Assembly (NCBI RefSeq): GCF_001440035.1
Contig: NZ_LJYG01000004.1
Location: 114,447-164,418, forward strand
Source: Bradyrhizobium manausense
GTDB lineage: Bacteria; Pseudomonadota; Alphaproteobacteria; Rhizobiales; Xanthobacteraceae
DNA: 49,972 bases
Direction of reading: 5' to 3'
Shown here in pieces: positions 23,337-31,512 of the stretch. Position numbers and translations under genes: made by a program. Within the stretch, counting starts at the first letter, position 1. The number at the start of each line of letters is the position of its first letter. The notes below the pieces were generated by a model. It searched no databases. It saw only the letters and a program-made list of their open reading frames with translations, and had not been told where the DNA came from.

Positions 23337-25007
23337 ATGAAGCGCAAGATCGCGGCGATTTTCGCGGCCGATATTGCCGGCTACTCGAGGCTCGTTGCGG
23401 AAGACGAGGAAGAGACGCTGCGGCGCCTGGCGTCCTATCGCTCCGTCATCGACGATTTCATCGCAAAGGCGAACGGCCGCATCTTCAACACCGCAGGCGA
23501 TGCCGTGCTCGCGGAATTCCCGAGCGCGGTCGACGCGGTGCGCTGCGCGATCGACATCCAGGAGTCCTTGCGAACCCGCAACATGGCCTATCCGCCGAGC
23601 CGGCAGATGTCGTTCCGCATCGGCATCACCATCGGCGACGTCGTCGAGCGCGACGGCGATCTGCTCGGCGACGGCGTCAACATCGCAGCCCGGCTCGAGG
23701 GGCTCGCGGAGGTCGGCGGCATCTGCATCTCGCGCGCCGTGCATGAGCAGGTCGCCAACAAGCTGTCGGTGCAGTTCGCCGATATCGGCGCACAGGAAGT
23801 GAAGAACATCCCGACGCCGGTGCACGCCTACATGGTCGCGATGCGGCGCGAGGACGGGACTTACGCAAGACCGCAGCTGAAGAAAACGATCAAGGCTGCG
23901 CCTGCGCCGAACTGGATGTGGCCGCTGGTGGTCGGCGTGGTCTCCGTTGTCGCCATCGGCGTCGGCGGCTTCCTCTATTTCACCAAGCTCGAGACGGCGC
24001 AGGTCACGTCCAGTCCCGCGACGTCCACTGCCGCGGCACCCGCGCCGGGTTCGCTCACTGCGCCGTCACCCAGCCCGACGCCCACGATGGCGGCGAAGGC
24101 GCCTTCGCCGGTGCCGACATCGACGCCGACCCAAGCGGCTGCCGCGACACCGACGCCGATGTCGTCACCGCCCGCTGCCTCCACCGGCAAGATCGCGGTG
24201 GACGCGGTGCCGTTCATCGGCGAGCGCCAGCGTGCATTTCTCAGCAACGAATATGCGGCCGCCGGGGATTACAAGGCTTACGCCCTGAACATCGGCGGCT
24301 TCTTCGGCTCCGCGCTCAATAAGCCGACCGAGGAGGAGGCGCGCAACGCCGCGCTCGACCAATGCCAGAAGCGCGCGGACGCCGCCCAATCGCAGCGGCG
24401 CTGCGAGCTCTATGCCGTCGGCAACAAGGTGATCTATGGCCATGGGGAGCCGCCGATGCCGCCGAAGCCCTGGTATCGGCACGACGCCATCACCGAGCGC
24501 GCGTTCGTGCCGAAAGATTTTCCGATGCTGCGTGATCAGTTCAAGACCCGGCTCGAAAACATCTACATGACGGCGGCGAAATCGCGCACGATAGCGCTCG
24601 GCCCGGGTGGACAATATTTCATGGGGCTTGGCGGCACGACGGTCGACGATTCGGCGCGGCGCGCGCTGGAGTCCTGTGGCGCGATCGCAGGCGCGGCCTG
24701 CATGATCGTGGCGGTCGACGACGTCTTCGTCGTGCCGATCCCGACCCTGCTCCGGGTCACCGGCTTCTTCCACGCCGCGACCAATCCCTCGATCGTGGCC
24801 GATGCGCGCGACGAGGTCGTGCGCAAGCTCGGCGACGGCACGGGCTGGAATGCGGTCGCCGTCGGCATCGCCGGCCGCCCCGGTCTCGGCCTGAAAGCCG
24901 CCGACGAGCAGACCGCGGTCAACACCGCGCTCGCCGACTGCGCCAGGCATGACAGCGACTGCCACGTCATCGCGATCGGCCCGTTCGCGGTCGGGCCGAT
25001 GAATTGA
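23337..25007 (+). CDS. Membrane-anchored class III adenylate/guanylate cyclase-like protein
   Basis: 556 residues. The N-terminal cyclase homology domain (about 1-172) has both metal-binding aspartates, D12 in FAADIAGYSRL and D55 in NTAGDAVLAEF, and the downstream NIAARLEGLA motif with the expected Asn and Arg. Position 51, where adenylate cyclases of this group often have lysine (KTxGD), is asparagine. One membrane segment follows at about 193-215, then a Pro/Thr/Ala-rich linker to about 285. The C-terminal part contains three similar modules (about 314-366, 417-465 and 505-552), each with two cysteines. This would make cAMP or cGMP in the cytoplasm with an extracytoplasmic sensor, but nucleotide specificity and activity are unproven. 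No operon partner is evident. Confidence 0.9.
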   Translation: MKRKIAAIFAADIAGYSRLVAEDEEETLRRLASYRSVIDDFIAKANGRIFNTAGDAVLAEFPSAVDAVRCAIDIQESLRTRNMAYPPSRQMSFRIGITIGDVVERDGDLLGDGVNIAARLEGLAEVGGICISRAVHEQVANKLSVQFADIGAQEVKNIPTPVHAYMVAMRREDGTYARPQLKKTIKAAPAPNWMWPLVVGVVSVVAIGVGGFLYFTKLETAQVTSSPATSTAAAPAPGSLTAPSPSPTPTMAAKAPSPVPTSTPTQAAAATPTPMSSPPAASTGKIAVDAVPFIGERQRAFLSNEYAAAGDYKAYALNIGGFFGSALNKPTEEEARNAALDQCQKRADAAQSQRRCELYAVGNKVIYGHGEPPMPPKPWYRHDAITERAFVPKDFPMLRDQFKTRLENIYMTAAKSRTIALGPGGQYFMGLGGTTVDDSARRALESCGAIAGAACMIVAVDDVFVVPIPTLLRVTGFFHAATNPSIVADARDEVVRKLGDGTGWNAVAVGIAGRPGLGLKAADEQTAVNTALADCARHDSDCHVIAIGPFAVGPMN

Positions 25008-25016
25008 TACGCGAGG

Positions 25017-25517
25017 CTATTTGGCGAAGGGTGCGAACTGCTCGGCCACCGCCCGGTAGACCTCGCGGCGGAACGGCACCACGAGGTCGGCGACGCGGTC
25101 GAGCTGCTCCCACCGCCACGCGTCAAACTCCGCGGGCTGGTCATTGCGCGGCGTCAGCGGGTCGATCTCGTCGTCCCTGCCGGTGAAGCGCAGTGCGAAC
25201 CACTTCTGGCGCTGGCCGCGAAACTTTGCCAGCCGATGCGTCTGCGGTCCGTCATAGGGCGGGAATTCGTAACTGAACCAGTCGGTCTCGCCGAGATAGC
25301 AGGCGCTGACGACACTGGTCTCCTCCCACAGCTCGCGCATGGCCGCATCGCGCAGGTTCTCGCCCTCGTCGACGCCGCCCTGCGGCATCTGCCAGTCGAG
25401 CCCGGGCAGGATGATCTCGGGGCCGTCGCCCTTGAAGCGGTGCCCGATCAGCACGCGGCCATCGGCGTTGAACAGCGCTATCCCGACATTGGGGCGGTAG
25501 GGTTTTTCGGTGGTCAC
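25017..25517 (-). CDS. Nudix hydrolase, RppH-like paralogue
   Basis: 166 residues from a GTG start at 25517; an in-frame TTG at 25523 is an alternative. The Nudix box is GGVDEGENLRDAAMRELWEE with EETSV following, all key glutamates kept. The N-terminal RPNVGIALFNADGRVLIGHR and the KWFALRF segment match the RppH/NudH group, which removes pyrophosphate from 5'-triphosphate RNA or cleaves dinucleoside polyphosphates. It is a close relative of the next gene upstream (25625-26131), from which it is separated by a palindromic repeat. Which of the two is the main RNA pyrophosphohydrolase cannot be decided here. Confidence 0.88.
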   Translation of the reverse strand: MTTEKPYRPNVGIALFNADGRVLIGHRFKGDGPEIILPGLDWQMPQGGVDEGENLRDAAMRELWEETSVVSACYLGETDWFSYEFPPYDGPQTHRLAKFRGQRQKWFALRFTGRDDEIDPLTPRNDQPAEFDAWRWEQLDRVADLVVPFRREVYRAVAEQFAPFAK

Positions 25518-25534
25518 TTGCAAATGTCTCTCGT

Positions 25535-25616
25535 CGTCATTCCGGGGCGATGCGTAGCATCGAACCCGGAATCTCGAGGTCCCGGATTCGATGCTGTCGC
25601 ATCGCCCCGGGACGAC
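25535..25616. repeat. Dispersed palindromic repeat, CGTCATTCCGGGG family
   Basis: The left arm begins CGTCATTCCGGGGCGATGC and the right arm ends GCATCGCCCCGGGACGAC, with small mismatches. It lies between the two Nudix genes, just upstream of the first-listed copy's start. Confidence 0.8.
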
Positions 25617-25624
25617 AATAAGGA

Positions 25625-26131
25625 TCAACCATCCGCCAGCGCGGAAAATTCCTTCACCACGCGCTCATAGACCGGGCGCTTGAACGGGATGATCAGTGAG
25701 GGGAGGTTCTTCATCGGCTCCCAGCGCCAGCTGACGAATTCGGCCTTGTGGCCGCCGCCGCCGGGATTGGCGACATTGATCTCGCTGTCCTTGCCGGTGA
25801 AGCGCACTGCGAACCACTTTTGGCGTTGGCCGCGGTAGCGGCCCTTCCAGGCGCGCCCCGCGACCGTGCGCGGGATGTCGTAGATCAGCCAGTCCGGCAC
25901 CTCGCCGAGCCGCTCGATCGAGCGCACGCTGGTCTCTTCATAGAGCTCGCGCTTGGCGGCTTCCCAATTGTCCTCGCCGGGATCGACCCCGCCCTGCGGC
26001 ATCTGCCAGACATGGTTGTCGTCGACATGCTCGATGCCGCCGGCTCTGCGACCGATGAACACCAGGCCTTCCTTGTTGAGCAGCATCACGCCGACGCAGG
26101 TTCGGTAGGGCAGATCCTCATAACGCGCCAT
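25625..26131 (-). CDS. rppH: RNA pyrophosphohydrolase RppH
   Basis: 168 residues. The start at 26131 gives the family N-terminus [19 protein letters not shown]; a longer in-frame version adds an unconserved leader. The Nudix box [20 protein letters not shown] is complete. KWFAVRFTG and the C-terminal [10 protein letters not shown] also fit RppH. RppH starts 5'-end-dependent mRNA decay by removing pyrophosphate from triphosphorylated ends. It lies downstream of the polysaccharide deacetylase gene with a 66-base gap, at the end of the proBA-nadD-envC-ctpA series. Confidence 0.92.
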   Translation of the reverse strand: MARYEDLPYRTCVGVMLLNKEGLVFIGRRAGGIEHVDDNHVWQMPQGGVDPGEDNWEAAKRELYEETSVRSIERLGEVPDWLIYDIPRTVAGRAWKGRYRGQRQKWFAVRFTGKDSEINVANPGGGGHKAEFVSWRWEPMKNLPSLIIPFKRPVYERVVKEFSALADG

Positions 26132-26197
26132 TCCGCCAAACCTCTCGCGTGCTGCCGGCCGGGCCATCGGGAAGCCCTGCCGTACCAATTCTTTGAT

Positions 26198-27415
26198 TTA
26201 GCTGGATTTTGATTTCAGCATCGCGGATGTCAATGGCACCAATAGAATACCCCGGTCGTTCAATGTCTTGATCCAGGCCCCGATCCGCTCGATCGAGACC
26301 GGCAGGGCCGAGGCCGTGCCGATGGCGACGCCGCGCTCCCGCGCCGTCGATTCCAGCTTGTTGAGGGCGCGGTCGATCTCGGTCGGGGTCGGCACCGCGT
26401 CGAGCGCGATGTCGCCCCTGCCGAACGGCACCGCGAGGCTCCCGGCCGCCTGTGAGGCGATGCTGCGGGGCGAGGAGCCGTCATCGAAGAAGCCGAGGCC
26501 ACGCCTGCTGGCCTCGCGGATGATCGGCTGCATCGCCGCGTCCGTCGCGATGAAGCGGGCGCCCATGAAATTGGTGAGGCCGGCATAGCCCTGCATCCGG
26601 CTGAGGTGCCAGTACAGGCGGTCGGTGTTCTGGTCTGCCGTCAGCGAGGTCAGCAGCGTCTGCGGGCCGGGATCGTTGTCGGGGAAGTCGTAGGGCTCCA
26701 TCGGGATCTGCAGGAAGATCTCGTGGCGCTGGGCGCGGGCGCGCTCGGCGAGCTTGGCGGGATCGGACCCATAAGGCGTGAAGGCCAGCGTCACCGCGCC
26801 CGGCAGCTTCATGATGGCGTCGGTGGTCTTGGCGGCGCCGACGCCGAGGCCGCCGATCACGATCGCCACCACAGGCATTTTCGCGGCCTTGGCCCGGTCG
26901 GCCTCGGCGGCATAGACGTTGAACGGCTTGAGGTCGCCCGAGATCGCGGGGATCATGCCGTAGCGGGACTTCTCCAGCAGCTTTGAATCGACCCCGTTCA
27001 TGACGGGCGGGGCTGCGGAAGCCGCCTCGCCTTTGTCGGCGGCCTCGCCCGCGCCGATCACCACGTCATGGCGTGCGCCGGTGGAGCCGTCGATCATGGT
27101 GACGGTCTTCTGCTCGCTCGCCTGCTTCGGCGCCTCCTTGGTCTCCTGCTTGCCTTCCTGCTTGATCTCCTGGCCATGACCGGAGGCGATAGGCTTCTCG
27201 TCGGTGGCCTTGGGATCGCGGATCGCGATCCGCATCATCGGCTCGCCCCCGAGCGGGTCCTTGTTGAAGATGGCAAAGCCGGCAAAGGTGACCAGGAACA
27301 GGCCGAGCATGACGGCGATCAGTTGCATGGCGGTGAACGGCAGCCGCAGCCGCCGTTTCCGGCGCGGCTTGTCCTGTCCGAGCGGGGCGCTCAGATCATC
27401 GGCCGTTTCAGTCAT
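26198..27415 (-). CDS. Divergent polysaccharide deacetylase family protein
   Basis: 405 residues. A basic cytoplasmic N-terminus (PRRKRRLRLPF) precedes one membrane segment at about 29-50 (MQLIAVMLGLFLVTFAGFAI). A Lys/Glu/Gln-rich linker follows (about 70-130), and then the catalytic-like domain with MPVVAIVIGGLGVGAAKT. Later conserved parts are LQIPMEPYDFPDNDPGPQTLL, GARFIATDAAMQP and GLGFFDDGSSPRS. The family belongs to the glycoside hydrolase/deacetylase fold and is probably periplasmic and envelope-related; its substrate is unknown. It lies between ctpA and rppH, with a terminator separating it from ctpA. Confidence 0.88.
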   Translation of the reverse strand: MTETADDLSAPLGQDKPRRKRRLRLPFTAMQLIAVMLGLFLVTFAGFAIFNKDPLGGEPMMRIAIRDPKATDEKPIASGHGQEIKQEGKQETKEAPKQASEQKTVTMIDGSTGARHDVVIGAGEAADKGEAASAAPPVMNGVDSKLLEKSRYGMIPAISGDLKPFNVYAAEADRAKAAKMPVVAIVIGGLGVGAAKTTDAIMKLPGAVTLAFTPYGSDPAKLAERARAQRHEIFLQIPMEPYDFPDNDPGPQTLLTSLTADQNTDRLYWHLSRMQGYAGLTNFMGARFIATDAAMQPIIREASRRGLGFFDDGSSPRSIASQAAGSLAVPFGRGDIALDAVPTPTEIDRALNKLESTARERGVAIGTASALPVSIERIGAWIKTLNDRGILLVPLTSAMLKSKSS

Positions 27416-27505
27416 GCGAGATCCCGAATCACTCGACCCGACGATACCACGTCGAGGTCAAGCGGCGGCAGGCCGGGATAGGCCGGGGAGACCAGGAGTT
27501 CCCAA

Positions 27506-27537
27506 GCAAAAAGGGCGGCCTCCTGAAGCCGCCCTTT
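27506..27537 (-). terminator. Rho-independent terminator downstream of ctpA
   Basis: On the minus strand AAAGGGCGGC and GCCGCCCTTT pair around a short loop and are followed by TTGCTTGG, with the stem itself ending in a T run. It lies between ctpA and the polysaccharide deacetylase gene, so the latter probably has its own promoter. Confidence 0.75.
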
Positions 27538-27570
27538 CGTCAGATCGGATAGGTTGTGCCTAGCTCGCCG

Positions 27571-27609
27571 CCTTGGTTGGCTGCCTTAGTTCGCTGCCTT
27601 AGTTCGCGG
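27571..27609 (-). repeat. Three 13-base tandem repeats over the ctpA stop codon
   Basis: Units CCTTGGTTGGCTG, CCTTAGTTCGCTG and CCTTAGTTCGCGG lie at 27571, 27584 and 27597. The last contains the ctpA stop (TAA on the minus strand). The two copies nearest the gene each carry a TAA, but in different frames. Confidence 0.6.
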
Positions 27610-28960
27610 CCTTGGGCTTGTCCGCCGGTGCGGCCTTGTTGTCGCTGCCAGGCGTCGGCGCTGCGGAGGCGCTGTTCTTGATGCCGTGGAGCAAATCGTC
27701 GGCCATCTTGAGCGCCTTGTCGTCCTTGGCGTCCGGCGGGACGTAGGATTGCGAACCGGTCTTCTCGTCGCCGTCGTTCTTGAGGTGACCGCGCAGCGAA
27801 GCTTCGCCCTTGGTATCGGTGCGCGCCTTCAGCTCATCAGGCACGTCCTGCAGCACTTCGATATCGGGCACGATGCCCTTGGCCTGGATCGACTTGCCCG
27901 ACGGCGTGTAGTAGCGCGCCGTGGTGAGGCGCAGCGCGCCGTTGCCGCTTCCGAGCGGGATGATGGTCTGCACCGAGCCCTTGCCGAACGAGCGCGTGCC
28001 GACGATGGTCGCGCGCTTGTGGTCCTGCAGCGCGCCGGCGACGATCTCCGACGCCGAGGCCGAACCGCCGTTGACGAGCACGATGACAGGCTTGCCCTTG
28101 GTGAGGTCACCCGCGTGCGCGGTGCGGCGCTGGGTCTCCTCGGCGTTGCGGCCGCGGGTCGACACGATCTCGCCCTTCTCCAGGAACGAATCGGACACGG
28201 TGACGGCTTCCTCGAGCAGGCCGCCCGGATTGTTACGCAGGTCGATGATGTAGCCCTTCAGCTTGTCGCCGATCTGGCTCGAGAGGTTGGCGACCTCCTT
28301 CTTCAGGCCTTCGGTGGTCTGTTCGTTGAAGGTGGTGATGCGGATATAGGCGATGTCGTCGGCCTCGACACGCGCGCGCACCGAGCGGACGCGGATGTTG
28401 TCGCGCACCAGGGTGACGTCGATCGGATTGTCCTGGCCCTTGCGGATGATCTTGAGCTTGATCTTGGTGTTGACGGGGCCGCGCATCTTCTCGACCGCCT
28501 GGTTCAGGGTCAGGCCCTGCACCGCTTCATCGTCGAGATTGGTAATGATGTCGTTGGCCATGACGCCGGCGCGCGAGGCGGGCGTATCGTCGATCGGCGA
28601 GACCACCTTGATCAGGCCGTCTTCCATCGTGACCTCGATGCCGAGACCGCCGAACTCGCCGCGGGTCTGCACCTGCATGTCGCGGAAGCTCTTGGCGTCC
28701 ATGTAGCTCGAATGCGGATCGAGGCCCGAGAGCATGCCGCTGATCGCGGATTCGATCAGCTTGGTGTCGTCGGGCTTCTCGACATAGTCGGAGCGCACGC
28801 GCTCGAAGACGTCGCCGAACAGGTTGAGCTGGCGATAGGTGTCCGCTGTCGCGGCTCGCGCGCTGGAGCCCATGAACACCGCGCGCGGCTGGGTCACGAA
28901 CAGCGTCAGCGCCGCACCGGTGGCCGCGCTGAGGAGGATAACTGAAGTCTTGCGCATCAT
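27599..28960 (-). CDS. ctpA: C-terminal processing peptidase (S41 family) CtpA
   Basis: 453 residues. A signal anchor or signal peptide lies at about 4-36 (SVILLSAATGAALTLF, with cleavage near SSARA). A PDZ domain follows at about 95-180 (GEFGGLGIEVTMEDGLIKVV). The S41 catalytic domain has the nucleophile serine in VNGGSASASEIVAGAL and the lysine in FGKGSVQTIIPL. The last 60 residues are low-complexity Ala/Pro/Lys/Asp. Ctp proteases trim periplasmic proteins and act on envelope enzymes. The start overlaps the envC stop by 4 bases (ATGA), so the two are translationally coupled. Confidence 0.95.
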   Translation of the reverse strand: MMRKTSVILLSAATGAALTLFVTQPRAVFMGSSARAATADTYRQLNLFGDVFERVRSDYVEKPDDTKLIESAISGMLSGLDPHSSYMDAKSFRDMQVQTRGEFGGLGIEVTMEDGLIKVVSPIDDTPASRAGVMANDIITNLDDEAVQGLTLNQAVEKMRGPVNTKIKLKIIRKGQDNPIDVTLVRDNIRVRSVRARVEADDIAYIRITTFNEQTTEGLKKEVANLSSQIGDKLKGYIIDLRNNPGGLLEEAVTVSDSFLEKGEIVSTRGRNAEETQRRTAHAGDLTKGKPVIVLVNGGSASASEIVAGALQDHKRATIVGTRSFGKGSVQTIIPLGSGNGALRLTTARYYTPSGKSIQAKGIVPDIEVLQDVPDELKARTDTKGEASLRGHLKNDGDEKTGSQSYVPPDAKDDKALKMADDLLHGIKNSASAAPTPGSDNKAAPADKPKAAN

Positions 28961-30336
28961 CCGCGAACCTTCTCGCCTTCATTTGCGGCCCACCATGGGC
29001 CTGGATCGATTGGAGTGCCGTCTTTGCGGAACTCGACATACAGCACAGGTTGACTCGCGTTGGTGGCGAGAATGGAGGCGACTTGAGATGTCGACCCCAT
29101 GGTCGCGACCGGCTCCCCCGTGAGCACAAACTGTCCGATGTTTACCGAAATGCGCTCCATCCCGGCGATCAGGACATGATACCCGCCCCCGGCATTGAGG
29201 ATCAAGAGTTGTCCATAGCTGCGGAACGGGCCGGCATAGACCACCCAGCCGTCGCACGGGGTCGTGACCTGGGAGCCGGGCTTGGTGGCCAGCGAAATGC
29301 CCTTCTGGACCCCGCCGACCCCGTCGGAACCGCCAAAGTCCCTGATCTTGTTACCGTTAACCGGCAGCGGCAGGAGCCCCTTGGCCGAGGCAAACAGGAT
29401 CGCCGGGCTGGTCCGGGAGCGGTCCTTGAAAATGGCCGGGCCCGGTTTGGCATTGGCCGCCGCGTTTGCAGCCGCAGCTTTCGCCTCTTTGGCCTCGGCC
29501 TGCCTGGCGGCCTCGGCGGCCTTCTCGGCCGCCTTGGCGGCACTTTGCAGGTCCTGCTCCATCTTGGCGATCAGCCCCTGGAGGTCGCCGACCTGCTTTG
29601 ACAGCGTGATGGCGCGCGAATTCTCGGCGTCGAGGTCCTTTTCGCGCGAGGCCTGCTGGCGCTGCCGCTCCTCGACCAGGGCGGTGAGCCGGGTCTGGTC
29701 GCTGCGGATCCTGTCGCGGTCGGAGGCGAGCTGGTCGCGTTCGCTCGCGATGGTCTTGCGCAAGGCAACAAGCTCGCCGAGCTCGCTTGCGATCGTCTCG
29801 GCGCGGCCGCGCAATTCCGGCACGACGGCGCCGAGCAGCATCGCGGTGCGCAGCGATTGCAGCGCATCTTCCGGCCGCACCAGCAGCGCCGGCGGCGTAC
29901 GCCGTCCGGCGCGCTGCAGGGCCGCCAGCACCTCGACGATGTCGGCGCGGCGCGAATCGAGCGAAGCGCGCGCCTGCTGCTCGCGGCCGTTCAGCGTCTT
30001 CAGCCGCGCCTCGGCCTCGTCGATCTTGGTCTCGACGGTGCGGACATTGGCGGCGGTGTCGATCAATTGCTGATTGAGCTGGGTGCGGTCCTGGCCGAGC
30101 GAGGCGATCTCGGCCTTCAGCTTGGCCTGCGCCTCCTCCGCGCTCTTCTGCCGGGCGCGCGCGGCTTCCAGCTCCTGCTCGCGCTGCTTGATCGCGTCGG
30201 GTGAGATCGCCGCGGTCTGCGGCGCCGGTGCGATTGCCTGACCTTGCATCTGAGCTTGCGCGAGGCTTTCTTCAGCGAAGAGGCTTGCGCCGGCGCAGCT
30301 CGCCATCAGCAGCAAATTGAGGATCGGCGCTCGCAT
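28957..30336 (-). CDS. envC: EnvC-like murein hydrolase activator (degenerate LytM)
   Basis: 459 residues. A signal peptide of about 26 residues (LLLMASCAGASLFAEESLA) is followed by a long Gln/Glu/Arg-rich coiled coil to about 275, an Ala-rich stretch, and a C-terminal LytM (M23-like) domain from about 335. The usual metal ligands are missing: the HxxxD position reads GISLATK and the HxH position reads YHVLIAGM. This is what is expected of EnvC-type activators of periplasmic amidases rather than an active endopeptidase. It is coupled to ctpA by an ATGA overlap and follows rlmH by 31 bases. Confidence 0.9.
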   Translation of the reverse strand: MRAPILNLLLMASCAGASLFAEESLAQAQMQGQAIAPAPQTAAISPDAIKQREQELEAARARQKSAEEAQAKLKAEIASLGQDRTQLNQQLIDTAANVRTVETKIDEAEARLKTLNGREQQARASLDSRRADIVEVLAALQRAGRRTPPALLVRPEDALQSLRTAMLLGAVVPELRGRAETIASELGELVALRKTIASERDQLASDRDRIRSDQTRLTALVEERQRQQASREKDLDAENSRAITLSKQVGDLQGLIAKMEQDLQSAAKAAEKAAEAARQAEAKEAKAAAANAAANAKPGPAIFKDRSRTSPAILFASAKGLLPLPVNGNKIRDFGGSDGVGGVQKGISLATKPGSQVTTPCDGWVVYAGPFRSYGQLLILNAGGGYHVLIAGMERISVNIGQFVLTGEPVATMGSTSQVASILATNASQPVLYVEFRKDGTPIDPGPWWAANEGEKVRG

Positions 30337-30367
30337 CTGTTGCGCAAGGTGCTCGTTGTGGCGCGAA

Positions 30368-30850
30368 TCACGCGCGATGGTAGGGGTGGCCGGCCAGAAT
30401 GGTGGCGGCCCGATACAGCTGTTCCAGAAGCATGACGCGGACCATTTGATGCGGCCAGGTCGCAGAGCCGAACGCGATCGTGAGCTTGGCCTTACGGCGC
30501 AATTCGGGCGAAAGTCCGTCCGCCCCTCCGATCACGAAGATAGTATGACCGACGCCCTCGTCGCGCCAGCGTCCGAGATTCCGTGCGAATACGGTGGAAT
30601 CGAGGTTCTGGCCGCGCTCGTCCATCGCCACCAGAATCGATTTTTCGGGAATGTGCGCCGATATCGCCGCGGCTTCCTCGGCCATGCGGGTTGCGGTGTC
30701 GCGCGCGCGGCTCTCGGGGATTTCGTGGATGGTCAGCTCGCGGAATCCGAGCTTGCGGCCAACCTCGTCGAACCGCTCGAAATAGCGGTCGGCAAGCTCC
30801 CGTTCGGGGCCCTGCTTCAGCCGGCCCACCGCAATGACTGCAACACGCAT
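30368..30850 (-). CDS. rlmH: 23S rRNA (pseudouridine-1915-N3)-methyltransferase RlmH
   Basis: 160 residues, the typical RlmH size. This SPOUT-fold enzyme methylates pseudouridine 1915 of helix 69. MRVAVIAVGRLKQGPE at the N-terminus, the SAM-binding knot FVIGGADGLSPELRRKA, and the C-terminal WPHQMVRVMLLEQLYRA with HPYHR are all characteristic. It lies between rsfS and envC, a common alphaproteobacterial order. Confidence 0.95.
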   Translation of the reverse strand: MRVAVIAVGRLKQGPERELADRYFERFDEVGRKLGFRELTIHEIPESRARDTATRMAEEAAAISAHIPEKSILVAMDERGQNLDSTVFARNLGRWRDEGVGHTIFVIGGADGLSPELRRKAKLTIAFGSATWPHQMVRVMLLEQLYRAATILAGHPYHRA

Positions 30851-30957
30851 GAGGCTTCAGAGTCGTGTTTTCATGACCGCGCGCATTCCGCGCGCGCACG
30901 ACGCTAGCATGCGCGTCAGCCGATTCGAAATCGGCCAAGCAGGCCGACCGGTCGAGC

Positions 30958-31380
30958 CTAGATCGCCTTCGCCGCCCCTGGGCCCTGCGTGTACAACCGC
31001 TCCAGGTTGTAGAACTCACGGACCTCGGGTCTGAACACGTGCACGATCACATCGCCGGAATCGATCAGCACCCAGTCGCAATTGGGCAAGCCCTCGACGT
31101 GGATGTTCTTGATGCCGCTTTCCTTGAGGCTCTTCGTCACGTTCTCCGCGATCGCGCCAACGTGCCGGTTCACACGGCCCGTGGTGACGATCATGTAGTC
31201 GGAGTATGCCGATTTGCCGCGAAGGTCGATGGTGACCGTCTCTTCCGCCTTCATATCCTCGAGGCGGGAGAGGATCAGGCTCAGCGTCTTGTCGGCGTCG
31301 GGTTGCGCCTTCAAGGCCGCAGCTTGGGTCGATGTTTTACGCGTAGGCTTAGCAACCTTGGGTAAAACAGACTTGGACAA
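30958..31380 (-). CDS. rsfS: Ribosomal silencing factor RsfS
   Basis: At least 140 residues. Family segments include TVTIDLRGKSAYSDYMIVTT, GRVNRHVGAIAENV and NCDWVLIDSGDVIVHVFRPE. RsfS binds L14 and blocks subunit joining when nutrients are scarce. No in-frame ATG or GTG precedes the conserved part. The start given is TTG at 31380. An in-frame CTG at 31395 has AAGGA (31403-31407) 7 bases upstream and gives N-terminus LTTSVLSKS; it is a serious alternative. The gene follows nadD after about 118 bases. Confidence 0.88.
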   Translation of the reverse strand: MSKSVLPKVAKPTRKTSTQAAALKAQPDADKTLSLILSRLEDMKAEETVTIDLRGKSAYSDYMIVTTGRVNRHVGAIAENVTKSLKESGIKNIHVEGLPNCDWVLIDSGDVIVHVFRPEVREFYNLERLYTQGPGAAKAI

Positions 31381-31402
31381 TACAGACGTGGTCAGGGACC
31401 AT

Positions 31403-31407
31403 TCCTT
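31403..31407 (-). promoter_or_regulatory. Ribosome binding site pointing to a CTG start for rsfS
   Basis: On the minus strand AAGGA lies 7 bases before an in-frame CTG (31395). It is about 22 bases from the TTG at 31380, too far to serve that codon. Confidence 0.4.
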
Positions 31408-31512
31408 TCACTGTATCGCGAACGCCGAATCCGGCGTCCACTGGCTACACTACATCATGTGGGGTTAAGGGTTTCAATATGCCAGAGAGCCCGTAAGTCC
31501 CCACATTGCGTC

